Shown piece after piece: positions 9,620 through 17,766 of a DNA stretch of 64,000 nt. Position numbers and translations under genes: made by a program. The stretch is from Corallococcus macrosporus DSM 14697. GTDB lineage: Bacteria; Myxococcota; Myxococcia; Myxococcales; Myxococcaceae. Location of the stretch: positions 6,792,001-6,856,000 of the forward strand of contig NZ_CP022203.1 of assembly GCF_002305895.1 (NCBI RefSeq), read 5' to 3'. The notes under the pieces were generated by a model. The model worked only from the letters and a program-made list of their open reading frames with translations, made no database searches and was not told where the DNA came from. How positions within the stretch are numbered: the first letter of the stretch is position 1; every line of letters begins with the position of its first letter.

Positions 9620-9660
9620 TCGGGACGATCCACCTTTTCAGCCCACCAAGGGATGAAGCT

Positions 9661-9683
9661 CCACTCCTTCCCACTCCTTACCA
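9661..9683 (-). promoter_or_regulatory. Candidate MraZ operator (three TGGNN repeats at 10-bp spacing)
   Basis: On the minus strand TGGTA, TGGGA and TGGAG recur at exact 10-bp intervals, separated by the identical 5-base spacer AGGAG. Established work on E. coli MraZ describes three TGGGN direct repeats with 5-base spacers, and this array has that geometry just downstream of a plausible promoter and about 40 bases before the mraZ GTG. The match is visual, not measured. Confidence 0.72.
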
Positions 9684-9696
9684 CTGCCGGGCGGCA

Positions 9697-9725
9697 TACA
9701 TACGCGCCCCACCTGGGGGGGTCAA
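9697..9725 (-). promoter_or_regulatory. Candidate dcw promoter (TTGACC - 17 bp - TATGTA)
   Basis: Minus-strand TTGACC (9725-9720) is five of six to the sigma-70 -35 consensus; 17 bases later lies TATGTA (9702-9697), a weaker -10. The putative MraZ repeats begin about 14 bases further on, around the expected start of transcription, where a repressor would block initiation. Confidence 0.5.
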
Positions 9726-9883
9726 GAAACCGCAACAGGTTGAAACAGCGGTTTGTCCGCGCCCGACGTCCTGAAAGGCCGTCACACCTGGAAGGTCCAG
9801 TGCCTGGCGCGGTACGACGCCCTACCTATTGCGCTGGGGTAAACTTGAGTTCCCCCCGGACCCAGGCGCAAAGTGTCAGCCGC

Positions 9884-10594
9884 GTGAACACGAACGTTCG
9901 GCTGAAGGTGGCCTACAAGACGCCGCAGTCCCTGGTGGGGGAGTACACGCGCAGTGTCGGCCTGGGGGGCGTCACCCTGGAGACGCGCCGCAGCCTGCCG
10001 CTGGGGACTCGCTTCACCTTCGAGCTGCATGCGGGCGGCGTGCCCCGGCCCGTGGAGGTGCTGGGGGAGGTGGTCCAGGTCGTCCCGCACGCGGAGGCGC
10101 AGCGCTTCCTGCTCACCGTCCGCTATGGGGTCGGCGAGGACCGCAGCGCGCTGGACGCCATCCTCCAGCGCATCTACTCCACCGAGGAGCATGCGGGCCT
10201 GCGCCGCTTCCCGCGGCTGCCCCTGTACCTGCGCGCCCTGGAGGCGGCGCCCCTGTCCCCGGGCTTCGTCGTCCGGGACATCTCCCGGGGCGGCGTGGGG
10301 CTGGAGGTGCAGGCCCCTGCCCTGCCGCGCCAGGTGAAGGTCGGCACGCCCTTCCTGCTGGAGATGGACTTCCGGGACGGGCCCATGCTGCTGCACGGCG
10401 AGGTGGTGTGGACCTCCACCGTGCCCCGGAAGAACTCGGGGACGGTGACGCCGGGCTTCGGCGCCACCTTCGGGCGGCTCCGCCCGGACATGCAGCAGCG
10501 GCTGGACGGGCTGCTGTCCCTGGCGTCGCTGCCGCCCGTCCCGTGGAAGGCCCGGGTGAGCTTCGGCATGGAGGCCGTCGCGCGGATGCCGTGA
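9884..10594 (+). CDS. Tandem PilZ-like domain protein
   Basis: About 236 residues if started at GTG 9884; an in-frame TTG at 9845 is an alternative and neither has a strong ribosome site. Two PilZ-like halves are visible. Residues 1-95 (VGLGGVTLETRRSLPLGTRFTFEL) resemble the Myxococcus paralogous PilZ subfamily. Residues about 100-215 start with RRFPRLPLYL and continue VRDISRGGVGLEV, the more classical RxxxR...D/NxSxxG pattern for c-di-GMP binding. Transcribed divergently from the dcw operon. A cytoplasmic c-di-GMP-responsive adaptor is likely, but the output is unknown. Confidence 0.78.
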   Translation: MNTNVRLKVAYKTPQSLVGEYTRSVGLGGVTLETRRSLPLGTRFTFELHAGGVPRPVEVLGEVVQVVPHAEAQRFLLTVRYGVGEDRSALDAILQRIYSTEEHAGLRRFPRLPLYLRALEAAPLSPGFVVRDISRGGVGLEVQAPALPRQVKVGTPFLLEMDFRDGPMLLHGEVVWTSTVPRKNSGTVTPGFGATFGRLRPDMQQRLDGLLSLASLPPVPWKARVSFGMEAVARMP

Positions 10595-10616
10595 CGGCCC
10601 CTGCCTCCCGTGGCGG

Positions 10617-12422
10617 CTACACCGCGCCCAGCGGGTAGCCGCTGGCGGACTCCAGGGCCGCCACCACCGTCTCGCGCAGCGCCGCCGGGTCATAGGGCGT
10701 GAAGACGTCCAGCGTGCCCAGGCGCTTCAGCTCCGTGGTGAGCGCGTCCCCCTTCAGCGTCGAGCACAGCGCGCGGCGCGTCCTGTCATAGGCGCGGGGG
10801 ATGGCGTCCAGCGCGTAGAGCCGCGTCATCGCCACGCGCACCGGGTCCAGGGCGCCGCCGGAGGCCGCGGCCTGGCGCGTGCGCGTCACCATGGAGTCCA
10901 GGGCGAAGGCGTCCATCACCACGTCCGACAGGGCCGCGAGCACCTCCTGGTGCTGCTCCAGCTCCGTCCCGAAGGTCTCCGCCGCGATGCGCAGGCCGTG
11001 CAGCGCCAGGTGCTTGGCGGCCTCGGCGGCGACCTCCTCCGGGGCCTGGGCGTCCCGCACGCGCGCGGGGGGCCGCTCGCCCCGGGACAACGCCTCCGCC
11101 ACGTCGCCGGCCATGGCGAACAGCGGCAGCTCGCCCTTCACCGCGCGCTTGAGGAGCATCCCCGTTATCAGCATGCGGTTGATTTCATTGGTGCCCTCGA
11201 AGATGCGGTTGATGCGCGCGTCGCGGTACGAGCGCTCCACCGGGTACTCCTCGATGTAGCCCGCGCCGCCGTGGAGCTGGACGGCGTCGTCCACGAGCTG
11301 GCCGAAGGACTCCGAGCCGTGCACCTTCATGATGGAGGACTCGATGGCGTACTCCTCCACCGCCGCCAGCAGGCGCGCCTCGTGGTCCGCGGCGGCCTTG
11401 TCGCCCTGCTCCAGGCGCGCGTCCACCAGCCCCGCGGTGCGGTACGTCATGCTCTCCACCGCGTAGACGAGCGCGGCCATGCGGGCCAGCTTCTCGCGCG
11501 ACAGCGGGAACTGGACGATGGGCGCGCCGAACTGCTTGCGCTCCTGCGTGAAGCGCAGCGCGTTCTGGAGCTGGAGCTTCATGCCCCCCAGCACGCCGGC
11601 GCCCAGCTTGAGGCGGCCGTAGTTGAGGATGTTGAAGGCAATCTTGTGGCCCTTGCCCACCTCGCCGAGCTGGTTCTCCACCGGGACGCGCGCGTCCTCG
11701 AAGTAGAGCGGGCAGGTGGAGGAGCCGCGGATGCCCATCTTGTGCTCCTCTGGCCCCACGGTGAGGCCGGGCGTGTCCTTCTCCACGATGAAGCCGGTGA
11801 ACCTGTCCCCGTCCACCTTGGCGAAGACGACGAACACGTCCGCGAAGGCCGCGTTGGTGATGTAGAGCTTGGAGCCGTTGAGAATCCAGTGCTTGCCGTC
11901 GGGGGACAGCGCCGCCTTCGTCTTCGCGCCCAGCGCGTCGCTGCCGCTGCCCTGCTCCGTGAGCGCGTAGGCCGCCACCCACTCCCCGGTGGCCAGCTTC
12001 GGCAGGTACTTCGCCTTCTGCGCCGCGTTGCCGAACCAGACGATGGGCAACGTCCCGATGCCGGTGTGCGCCCCGAAGGTCACCGACCACGAGCCGTTGA
12101 GGCTCATGGCCTCCGCCAGCAGCAGCGACGTCGTCTTGTCCAGGCCGGTGCCGCCGTAGGCCTCGGGGATGTCCACGCTCAAGAGGCCCAGCTCGCCAGC
12201 CTGGCGCAGCAACTGGCGCAGGAGCGCGTTGTCCTTGGCCTCGATTCGCTCGGCCAGGGGGAGGACCTGCTCCCGGGAGAACTGGAGCGCCGTCTTGAAG
12301 AAGAGGCGCTGCTCCTCGGTGAAGGCCTCCGGTGTGAGGATGCGGGCCGAGCCCACCTCCTCGAAGAGGAACGCGCCACCCGGCGCGAGCGCCTGCTGCG
12401 AAGCGGCCTTGGATACGTCCAT
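10617..12422 (-). CDS. Acyl-CoA dehydrogenase family protein (VLCAD/ACAD9-like length)
   Basis: FAD flavoenzyme for the first oxidation step of fatty-acyl-CoA beta-oxidation. About 601 residues starting at ATG 12422, preceded by GGAGGGG at ideal spacing. N-terminal helical domain with AYGGTGLDKTTSLLLAEA, middle domain with ALTEQGSGSDALGAKT and LNGSKLYITNAAFADVFVVFAKV, C-terminal helical domain ending in the catalytic segment ...INRIFEGTNEINRM near residue 410-425, whose Glu is the usual base. About 170 further residues make it longer than short-chain enzymes and similar to the VLCAD/ACAD9 class. Convergent with the PilZ gene. Confidence 0.9.
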   Translation of the reverse strand: MDVSKAASQQALAPGGAFLFEEVGSARILTPEAFTEEQRLFFKTALQFSREQVLPLAERIEAKDNALLRQLLRQAGELGLLSVDIPEAYGGTGLDKTTSLLLAEAMSLNGSWSVTFGAHTGIGTLPIVWFGNAAQKAKYLPKLATGEWVAAYALTEQGSGSDALGAKTKAALSPDGKHWILNGSKLYITNAAFADVFVVFAKVDGDRFTGFIVEKDTPGLTVGPEEHKMGIRGSSTCPLYFEDARVPVENQLGEVGKGHKIAFNILNYGRLKLGAGVLGGMKLQLQNALRFTQERKQFGAPIVQFPLSREKLARMAALVYAVESMTYRTAGLVDARLEQGDKAAADHEARLLAAVEEYAIESSIMKVHGSESFGQLVDDAVQLHGGAGYIEEYPVERSYRDARINRIFEGTNEINRMLITGMLLKRAVKGELPLFAMAGDVAEALSRGERPPARVRDAQAPEEVAAEAAKHLALHGLRIAAETFGTELEQHQEVLAALSDVVMDAFALDSMVTRTRQAAASGGALDPVRVAMTRLYALDAIPRAYDRTRRALCSTLKGDALTTELKRLGTLDVFTPYDPAALRETVVAALESASGYPLGAV

Positions 12423-12528
12423 GGGTACCCCTCCAACGGGCGGGCGCACCCCGCCCCGGGGCTGGAATGTAATCCTCCGGAGTGAAAGCGCCCGGGAGCG
12501 CGCGGAGCGCTCGCGCACCACCAGCGCA

Positions 12529-12547
12529 GCGCCGCATTCAGCGGCGC
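12529..12547. terminator. GC-rich hairpin between arsR-type gene and acyl-CoA dehydrogenase gene
   Basis: GCGCCGC-ATTCA-GCGGCGC is a perfect 7-bp stem with a 5-base loop, about 70 bases after the ArsR-type stop codon on the minus strand. No T-run follows, so intrinsic termination is unproven; chance occurrence in GC-rich DNA is possible. Confidence 0.35.
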
Positions 12548-12613
12548 GCAATGTCCGGTAGGCACCGCCTTGCCTCTCGCGAGGGCGGGCAGCCCTGGCC
12601 ACCGCACGCCCGG

Positions 12614-12967
12614 TTACGCGCCGCCGCCCTCCTTGTCGGCCTTGGCCCGGGCCCGCTTGCCGCGCGCGACCTCGGTGGCGAGCGCGTCCAGGCGGGGTGC
12701 CCAGAAGACGCGAAACCGCTCCAGCCACGCGTCGACCTGCTGAAGCGGCGCGGTGTCCACGCGATAGAGGCGGCGCGTGCCCTCCGCGCGCACCTCCGCG
12801 AAGCCGCTGTCGCGCAGCACCTTCAGGTGCTGGCTGACCGCGGGCTGGCTGATGCCGAACTCCGCCTGGATGCGCTCCGTCACCTCGCCGGAGGGGCGTT
12901 CCCCTTCGGCGAGGAGCTCGAGGATTCGCCGGCGCACCGGATCACCCAGGACGTCGAAGGCATGCAT
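12614..12967 (-). CDS. ArsR-family winged-helix transcriptional regulator
   Basis: 117 residues with a typical ArsR/SmtB fold: FDVLGDPVRRRILELLAEGERPSGEVTERI at the N-terminus, recognition helix in ISQPAVSQHLKVLRDSGF (residues about 40-57), wing EVRAEGTRRLYRV, and a C-terminal helix ending in a Lys/Arg-rich tail. No cysteines, so metal sensing is unlikely; it belongs to the type paired with AHSA1 proteins. It is the second gene of a two-gene operon, 8 bp after the AHSA1 gene, and likely binds the tandem operator at 13652-13683. Confidence 0.88.
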   Translation of the reverse strand: MHAFDVLGDPVRRRILELLAEGERPSGEVTERIQAEFGISQPAVSQHLKVLRDSGFAEVRAEGTRRLYRVDTAPLQQVDAWLERFRVFWAPRLDALATEVARGKRARAKADKEGGGA

Positions 12968-12975
12968 CGTGGCTA

Positions 12976-13638
12976 TCAGGTCCCCGGGTGCCGCACGTCG
13001 GGCGGCGGAGCCCCAGTATAGAAGGCCGTCGTCCGGGCCGCGCGAGCCTTCGCCGTCGCGGCGTCCTCTCCGGCCTTCGCGTCCGCCGCCCCCCAGCCTT
13101 CACTGCTGGCCGTGATGAAGGCCTTGCCCTCCTCCGAGGTCGTCCAGGCCTCCACCGCGGCGGGGTCCACGGCGGCGCCGCCGGACTCCAGGTGCCTGGC
13201 CAGCCCCTGCACCAGCCCCAGCTCCCAACCCACGCCCACCGCGCCGGGCCCGTAGGACTCCCAATGCGGGCTGAGATGGGCCATGTGCTCCAGCCGCAGC
13301 CGCGTGCCACCGCCCGGGGCCGCCGCCAGGATGACGTCCACCCAACTGATGCCCCCGCCGAACTCCCACGTCACCGCCAGGTGCCGCGGCGGCTCGCAGC
13401 GGGTGACGCTCCCCTCCGCGTTGCCCTTGAGCTGATACCGCCCGCCCAGCTTCAGCTCGCCGGTGACGGGCAGGAACCAGCGGGGAAGCCGCTCCGGGTT
13501 GGTCAGCGCGTCCCAGAGGTCCTCCGGCGTCGTGTCGTAGTCGCGCGTGGCGACCACGACGCGCGCGGGCTTGCCCTCATGCTCACGGCGCTCCACCTCA
13601 CGTACGACGGCCCCCAGATAGCGCTGCACATCACTCAT
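12976..13638 (-). CDS. SRPBCC/AHSA1 (ATPase-activator-like START-fold) protein
   Basis: 220 residues with the AHSA1 pattern: TRDYDTTPEDLWDALTNPERLPRWFLPV, LKLGGRYQLKGNAEGSV, RHLAVTWEFG, RLRLEHMAHLSPHWESYGPGAVGVGWELGL. The helix-grip fold makes a hydrophobic pocket; ligands of this branch are not established. The last 60 residues are Ala-rich. It starts at ATG 13638 with GGAGG 5 bases upstream and precedes the ArsR-type gene, a common arrangement in which the ArsR protein represses both. Confidence 0.88.
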   Translation of the reverse strand: MSDVQRYLGAVVREVERREHEGKPARVVVATRDYDTTPEDLWDALTNPERLPRWFLPVTGELKLGGRYQLKGNAEGSVTRCEPPRHLAVTWEFGGGISWVDVILAAAPGGGTRLRLEHMAHLSPHWESYGPGAVGVGWELGLVQGLARHLESGGAAVDPAAVEAWTTSEEGKAFITASSEGWGAADAKAGEDAATAKARAARTTAFYTGAPPPDVRHPGT

Positions 13639-13651
13639 GTCGCCTCCGAAA

Positions 13652-13683
13652 ATAAGTTCCGGCTTATATAAACGACGGCTTAT
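13652..13683 (-). promoter_or_regulatory. Tandem 16-bp operator-like repeat upstream of the AHSA1-ArsR operon
   Basis: Two abutting 16-bp boxes, ATAAGTTCCGGCTTAT (13652-13667) and ATAAACGACGGCTTAT (13668-13683) on the plus strand, each have an ATAAR...CTTAT inverted-repeat shape. They end 13 bases before the start codon, overlapping where a promoter and start of transcription should be. A/T-rich ends in a very GC-rich genome and the ArsR-type gene in the operon suggest autoregulation. Confidence 0.6.
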
Positions 13684-13770
13684 TCATGATGTCAACGCCA
13701 AGGCTCTGCCCGGGGAAGGCGGCTGGGCTGGGTGCCTCCAGGGCGGCGCGGCCCAGGCCCGCGCGGCAGG

Positions 13771-14592
13771 TCACCCTCCCTCCGGAGCGCGGTGCGGCGT
13801 GGGGAAGACGAAGCACAGCGTGTCGAACAGCGGCTCACCCGGCGCGGTGAAGGTTCCGCCCAGCGCCCGCGCGGCCTGCGCCACCTCCATGCCGAACGAG
13901 GGCACCAGGCAGAGGTCCTCGGACGTCTTGAAGCGCCCCTTCAACAGCCCCAGCCCCCGGCGCAGCGTGACGATGTCCTGCCGCCCCGCCCGCACCGGCA
14001 CCGAGGGGCCGTTCGCGTCAGGCCCCGGCAGCTTGCCCACGCTGGTGGTCAGCTCGAAGCCATCCGCGCGCATGATGATGCGCAGCTTGCCCGGCGCGAC
14101 CTCCTCCAGCCACGCGCGGAAGGCCACCTCGTCCCGAAGCACCACCGGGTACGCCACCGGCCCGTCCGGATGCGCCAGCCACACCGACTCCGCCGCGTCC
14201 CGCAGCACGGTGAACAGCTCCGACGTCTGCACCAGGAACGTGTCCGCGTCCGGCACCACCAGCACGGTGTGCCCTTTCACCCGCCGCGCCAGGCGCGCGG
14301 CGTCGTCCGGGCGCGCTGGCGTGAAGGGCTCCTCGCCCACGCGGACGCGCTCTCCCGCCAGCGCAAGCCGGAGCGCCCCGGCCGGCGGCGGCTCGCCGTA
14401 GGCAGGCCCCGCCACCTCCACCTCGGCTGAAGAAGGCGCGTGTCTCTCGGCGCCCGCGTCGCCCGGCGCGGAGAGCGAGGGCAAGGGAGCTGGCCTCAGG
14501 GACTTGAGCGGCTCGGCCTGCTTCTCCTCGCGGCAGCCCGCCCCTTGCGCGACGAGCAGCGCCACGGCGAGCCCCCGGGTGGCCCCCGGCAA
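13771..14592 (-). CDS. Putative lipoprotein of unknown function (possible TolR/ExbD-like repeats)
   Basis: The frame is open to 14898, but the likely start is TTG 14592, which gives a lipoprotein signal (RGLAVALLVAQGAGC) and about 273 residues. After a Pro/Ala linker come two similar segments: residues about 90-150 (HTVLVVPDADTFLVQTSELF) and about 205-255 (LCLVPSFGMEVAQAARAL). Their strand-helix pattern recalls the periplasmic ExbD/TolR domain, but this is only a visual impression. Located outside the cytoplasm, probably on a membrane. Function not recognised. Confidence 0.6.
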   Translation of the reverse strand: MPGATRGLAVALLVAQGAGCREEKQAEPLKSLRPAPLPSLSAPGDAGAERHAPSSAEVEVAGPAYGEPPPAGALRLALAGERVRVGEEPFTPARPDDAARLARRVKGHTVLVVPDADTFLVQTSELFTVLRDAAESVWLAHPDGPVAYPVVLRDEVAFRAWLEEVAPGKLRIIMRADGFELTTSVGKLPGPDANGPSVPVRAGRQDIVTLRRGLGLLKGRFKTSEDLCLVPSFGMEVAQAARALGGTFTAPGEPLFDTLCFVFPTPHRAPEGG

Positions 14593-15017
14593 GCGCCACG
14601 CCCCACCCCCGGGCCGCGCCCTGGAATGACCGCCCGCCGACGTCGCCTGGATTGACGCATCATTACGTCCGGATGCATCAGTCCATGACGCGCGGCGAAG
14701 ACGGGTTTCAAGCCACGCTTTCCCCGCCCAAGTGGCCGCCATCCAACGTCGCGGCGGAAGAGCCTGCGGCGACCCGTTCCAAGTGCGGGCATCCTGCGCC
14801 CGCCCGGACGCCAGCGACCCGCCGGGCGCCGCCCACGCGGCTGTCGCGAGACGCGCAAGACGCAGGAAGAGGCACACCCACCGCGCAATCACACTCAACG
14901 GAATATTCCCATAATGGCGTTTTGCCTACCCCATGATACCTTCACGCGCCCCGGCCAAGACAGTGCGGGGCCCCCTTGGCGCAGCGGCCACCTGCACCCG
15001 AAGGAGCCGGAACGAAC
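14593..15017. other. Intergenic region between divergent lipoprotein and kinase genes
   Basis: 425 bp between the TTG start of the lipoprotein and the GTG start of the kinase. The minus-strand frame of the lipoprotein stays open across most of it, but that stretch reads as Arg/Ser/Ala-rich filler rather than protein. An A/T-rich patch at 14900-14916 (AATATTCCCATAAT) contains CATAAT, a possible -10 for the kinase, without a convincing -35. Nothing else supported. Confidence 0.4.
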
Positions 15018-17390
15018 GTGCAGCAGCCTTCCGAAGGGCTTCATTTCGGTAAATACAAGCTGCTCGAGCGCATCGCGACGGGCGGAATGGCGGAGATCTA
15101 CCGCGCTCGGATGACGGCAGCGGCGGGTGTCACCAAACCGGTGGTCATCAAGAAAATCCGGCCGGGCTATGCGGGCAACAGCGCCTTCCTCTCGATGTTC
15201 GTCAACGAGGCGCGCATCGCCGCGGGGTTGAGCCACGGCAACATCGCCCAGGTCTTCGACTTCGGCGAGGTGGACGGCGAGTACTTCATCGCCATGGAGT
15301 GGGTGGACGGGCGCACCCTGTCGAGCGTCATGCGGCGCGCGCGGGAGAAGGGCATGTACACGCTGCCCCAGCCGCTGGCGCTGCTCATCGCCGTGGAGAT
15401 GCTGGAGGGGCTCGCGTACGCGCACACGCGCCTGGATGAGCGCGGCCGGCCGCTGCACATAGTCCACCGGGACGTCAGCCCGCAGAACGTGCTGCTCAGC
15501 TACGAAGGCCAGGTGAAGCTGGTGGACTTCGGCATCGCGCGGGCGCGGCTGGCCGGCAGCGCGGAGCCGGTGGAGCACGGGCTGAAGGGCAAGTACACCT
15601 ACTTCGCGCCGGAGCAGGTCCGCGGGCGCGAGCCCGACGCGCGCTCGGACATCTTCGCCGCGGGCGTCGTCATCTACGAGATGCTGTGCGGCCGCCTTCC
15701 CTTCGAAGGGAAGATGCCGGACGTGCTGCGCAAGCTCGCCCTGGGCGACTTCCCGCGCCCCCGCGACCTCAACCCCGGCATCCCCACCGCGCTGGAGCGC
15801 ATCCTGCTCACCGCGCTGGCCGTGGAGCGCGAGCAGCGCTACGCCACCGCGGAGGCCTTCGCCGAGGCCCTCACCCGCCACCTCCACACGGCCGCGCCCG
15901 ACGTGTCCTCCAGCGCGCGCGCCCACTTCATGGGCTACCTCTTCGAGGCGGAGCTGGTGGGCGAAGGCCGCCCCGTGCTGCTGCCCCGCGAGTTCCTGGC
16001 GCAGATGGCCCGGTGGACCCAGTCCCCCCTGGAGCGGCGCGCCCTCCGCGAGGTCTCACCGCCCGTCCGCGAGCCCGCCGCCGAGGGCGACGAGGAGGAG
16101 CGGACCCCCATCGCGGACCTCGAGCTGCCCCTGCCCGAGGCGCCGGCCCCCCAGGTGGCCCCGAGCCCGCCCGGGGCCGACGAGCCGCCTCCCGTCAGCC
16201 GTCCGGAGCGCACCACCCTGCCGCTGCCCGCGCTGGCGCCGGCCACGCCGGACGCTCCGCGCCTGGACGCCTCCGCGCCGCGGGCGGGCGGCCTGCCCCG
16301 GATGGTCGCGTTGGGCGCGCCCATCTTCATGGCCCTGACGGCCACGCTGGCCCTGCTGGTCTCGACGAGCACGGGCACCTTCTCCGTGGAGCTGAGCTCG
16401 TCCCCGCCGGGCGCCGCCATCCGGGTGAACGGCAAGCCGCAGACCGCGCGCACCCCCGCCCTGCTCACCCAGCTCCCGGCGGACGTGGAGCACCTGCTGG
16501 AGGTCCAGCTCCCCGGCCGGGTGCCGTGGAGCCAGACGGTGCGCGCCGAGCGCGGCACCACGCTGGCCGTCCATGCCCGGCTGCTCCCCAAGCGGCCCCA
16601 CACGGCCGCGCCGGCCCCGCGGCCCCACCAGCCCCCGCCGCCGCGGGAGCTGCGGATGCCCGCCGGGCGGATTTCACTGTCCAGCGTGGTGCACGCCTTC
16701 CGCGTGCCCTACGTGTCCACCGCGCAGATGCGCCTGGACCCGTCGCGCACCTACAGCGTCCGGGTGGAGGGCCAGGCCTCGCTGGGAGGCGTCAGCTCGG
16801 TGGCGCACGCCGGCTACTTCCTGGAGGGCGACTCGCGGCTGGCCGCGCGCGAGTCCTTCGGGGTGCTGGACGGCGAGGACCGGATGGTGCGCAACGCGTC
16901 GCGGCTCCACGTCTTCCTGCTGGACGCGAACCGGACGGACAACCACGGCACGCTGCGGGTCCGCGTGCGCGAGTGGGGCAACGGCAGCGCCGACACCATC
17001 CTCCGCGTGGATGCCCGGACGCACGCGGTGAAGCTGTCGCGCGCCGACCGCTTCCTGCTGCGCGGCCTGGAGCCGGGGACGACCTACGAGTTCGTGCTGT
17101 GGGACACGGAGGAGCCCGCGCAGACGCGGGGCTTCGACGGAGGCCCCGTGAGCCGCGTGCTGGGCCTGTACGGCGCCGGCGAGGGCCCGGAGGCCGCGCC
17201 CGGACTGCTGACGCTGCTGGAGGTGGGGCGTCCGCTCCGCATCCGGGGCACCTCCTGGCTGCAGCTCGCCTTCCCGGATGACCACCTGACGGACAACACG
17301 GGCAGCCTGCTGCTGGAGGTGACGCCCGTGGCGGGGCCCGATGGCCCGCCCGCTTCGCCACCTCCGTCCTCCAGCACGCCCCCCCGGTAA
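15018..17390 (+). CDS. Membrane-anchored serine/threonine protein kinase with PEGA-like extracytoplasmic domain
   Basis: About 790 residues from GTG 15018 (AAGGAGC 11 bases upstream). Kinase domain, residues 13-280: Gly-loop IATGGMAEIY, catalytic Lys in VVIKKI, HRD at 150-152 within VHRDVSPQNVLL, DFG at 170-172, APEQV. A Pro/Ala-rich linker leads to a membrane helix near 428-448 (LGAPIFMALTATLALLV), then a PEGA-like beta domain (VELSSSPPGAAIRVNGK), a Pro spacer, and a C-terminal domain of about 240 residues rich in beta strands that I do not recognise. This is a complete myxobacterial receptor-type kinase that may sense something outside the inner membrane. The substrate is unknown. Confidence 0.9.
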   Translation: MQQPSEGLHFGKYKLLERIATGGMAEIYRARMTAAAGVTKPVVIKKIRPGYAGNSAFLSMFVNEARIAAGLSHGNIAQVFDFGEVDGEYFIAMEWVDGRTLSSVMRRAREKGMYTLPQPLALLIAVEMLEGLAYAHTRLDERGRPLHIVHRDVSPQNVLLSYEGQVKLVDFGIARARLAGSAEPVEHGLKGKYTYFAPEQVRGREPDARSDIFAAGVVIYEMLCGRLPFEGKMPDVLRKLALGDFPRPRDLNPGIPTALERILLTALAVEREQRYATAEAFAEALTRHLHTAAPDVSSSARAHFMGYLFEAELVGEGRPVLLPREFLAQMARWTQSPLERRALREVSPPVREPAAEGDEEERTPIADLELPLPEAPAPQVAPSPPGADEPPPVSRPERTTLPLPALAPATPDAPRLDASAPRAGGLPRMVALGAPIFMALTATLALLVSTSTGTFSVELSSSPPGAAIRVNGKPQTARTPALLTQLPADVEHLLEVQLPGRVPWSQTVRAERGTTLAVHARLLPKRPHTAAPAPRPHQPPPPRELRMPAGRISLSSVVHAFRVPYVSTAQMRLDPSRTYSVRVEGQASLGGVSSVAHAGYFLEGDSRLAARESFGVLDGEDRMVRNASRLHVFLLDANRTDNHGTLRVRVREWGNGSADTILRVDARTHAVKLSRADRFLLRGLEPGTTYEFVLWDTEEPAQTRGFDGGPVSRVLGLYGAGEGPEAAPGLLTLLEVGRPLRIRGTSWLQLAFPDDHLTDNTGSLLLEVTPVAGPDGPPASPPPSSSTPPR

Positions 17391-17478
17391 CGGGCCGCTA
17401 CAGCGGTGCAGCGACCTGTTGCCGAAAAGTTGATCACCGGAGGCCGCCCCCTACCCTGAGCGCCACGGAGGACTCACC

Positions 17479-17685
17479 ATGAAGAAGCTGGTGGCGGTGG
17501 CCGTGTTCGGCCTGATGGGAACCCTGGGAGTGGCCGCGCGCGTGGATGCCCGGCCGGGAGTGGACGGGATGGAGCCGACGGACGCACAGGTCGAGGCGGC
17601 ACTGGACGCGCGGCAGAAGCTGGTGCTGGGCAACCTCCTGAGGGTTCAACAAACAGCCGCACGCACGGCGGCAATCCACCGGTAA
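17479..17685 (+). CDS. Small exported protein of unknown function
   Basis: 68 residues with a strong ribosome site (GGAGG 8 bases before ATG 17479). The N-terminus MKKLVAVAVFGLMGTLGVAA is a clear signal peptide with cleavage likely near ARVDA. The mature part is a short, mostly helical peptide (TDAQVEAALDARQKLVLGNLLRVQQ). No family recognised. Monocistronic between the kinase and carD. Confidence 0.62.
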   Translation: MKKLVAVAVFGLMGTLGVAARVDARPGVDGMEPTDAQVEAALDARQKLVLGNLLRVQQTAARTAAIHR

Positions 17686-17766
17686 ACTCGTGGCGTCCGA
17701 CGTGGCTCGGTGCTAAGCCCGGGCCTGTTCCGACGTTCAGCCCACCAACCTCACCCGTGAGGGGAC

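Noticed and set aside
14872-14888. GG-N10-GC pattern resembling a sigma-54 promoter before the kinase gene
   Set aside because: GGCACACCCACCGC has the spacing only; the -12 TTGC element is missing and such spacing occurs by chance in this composition.
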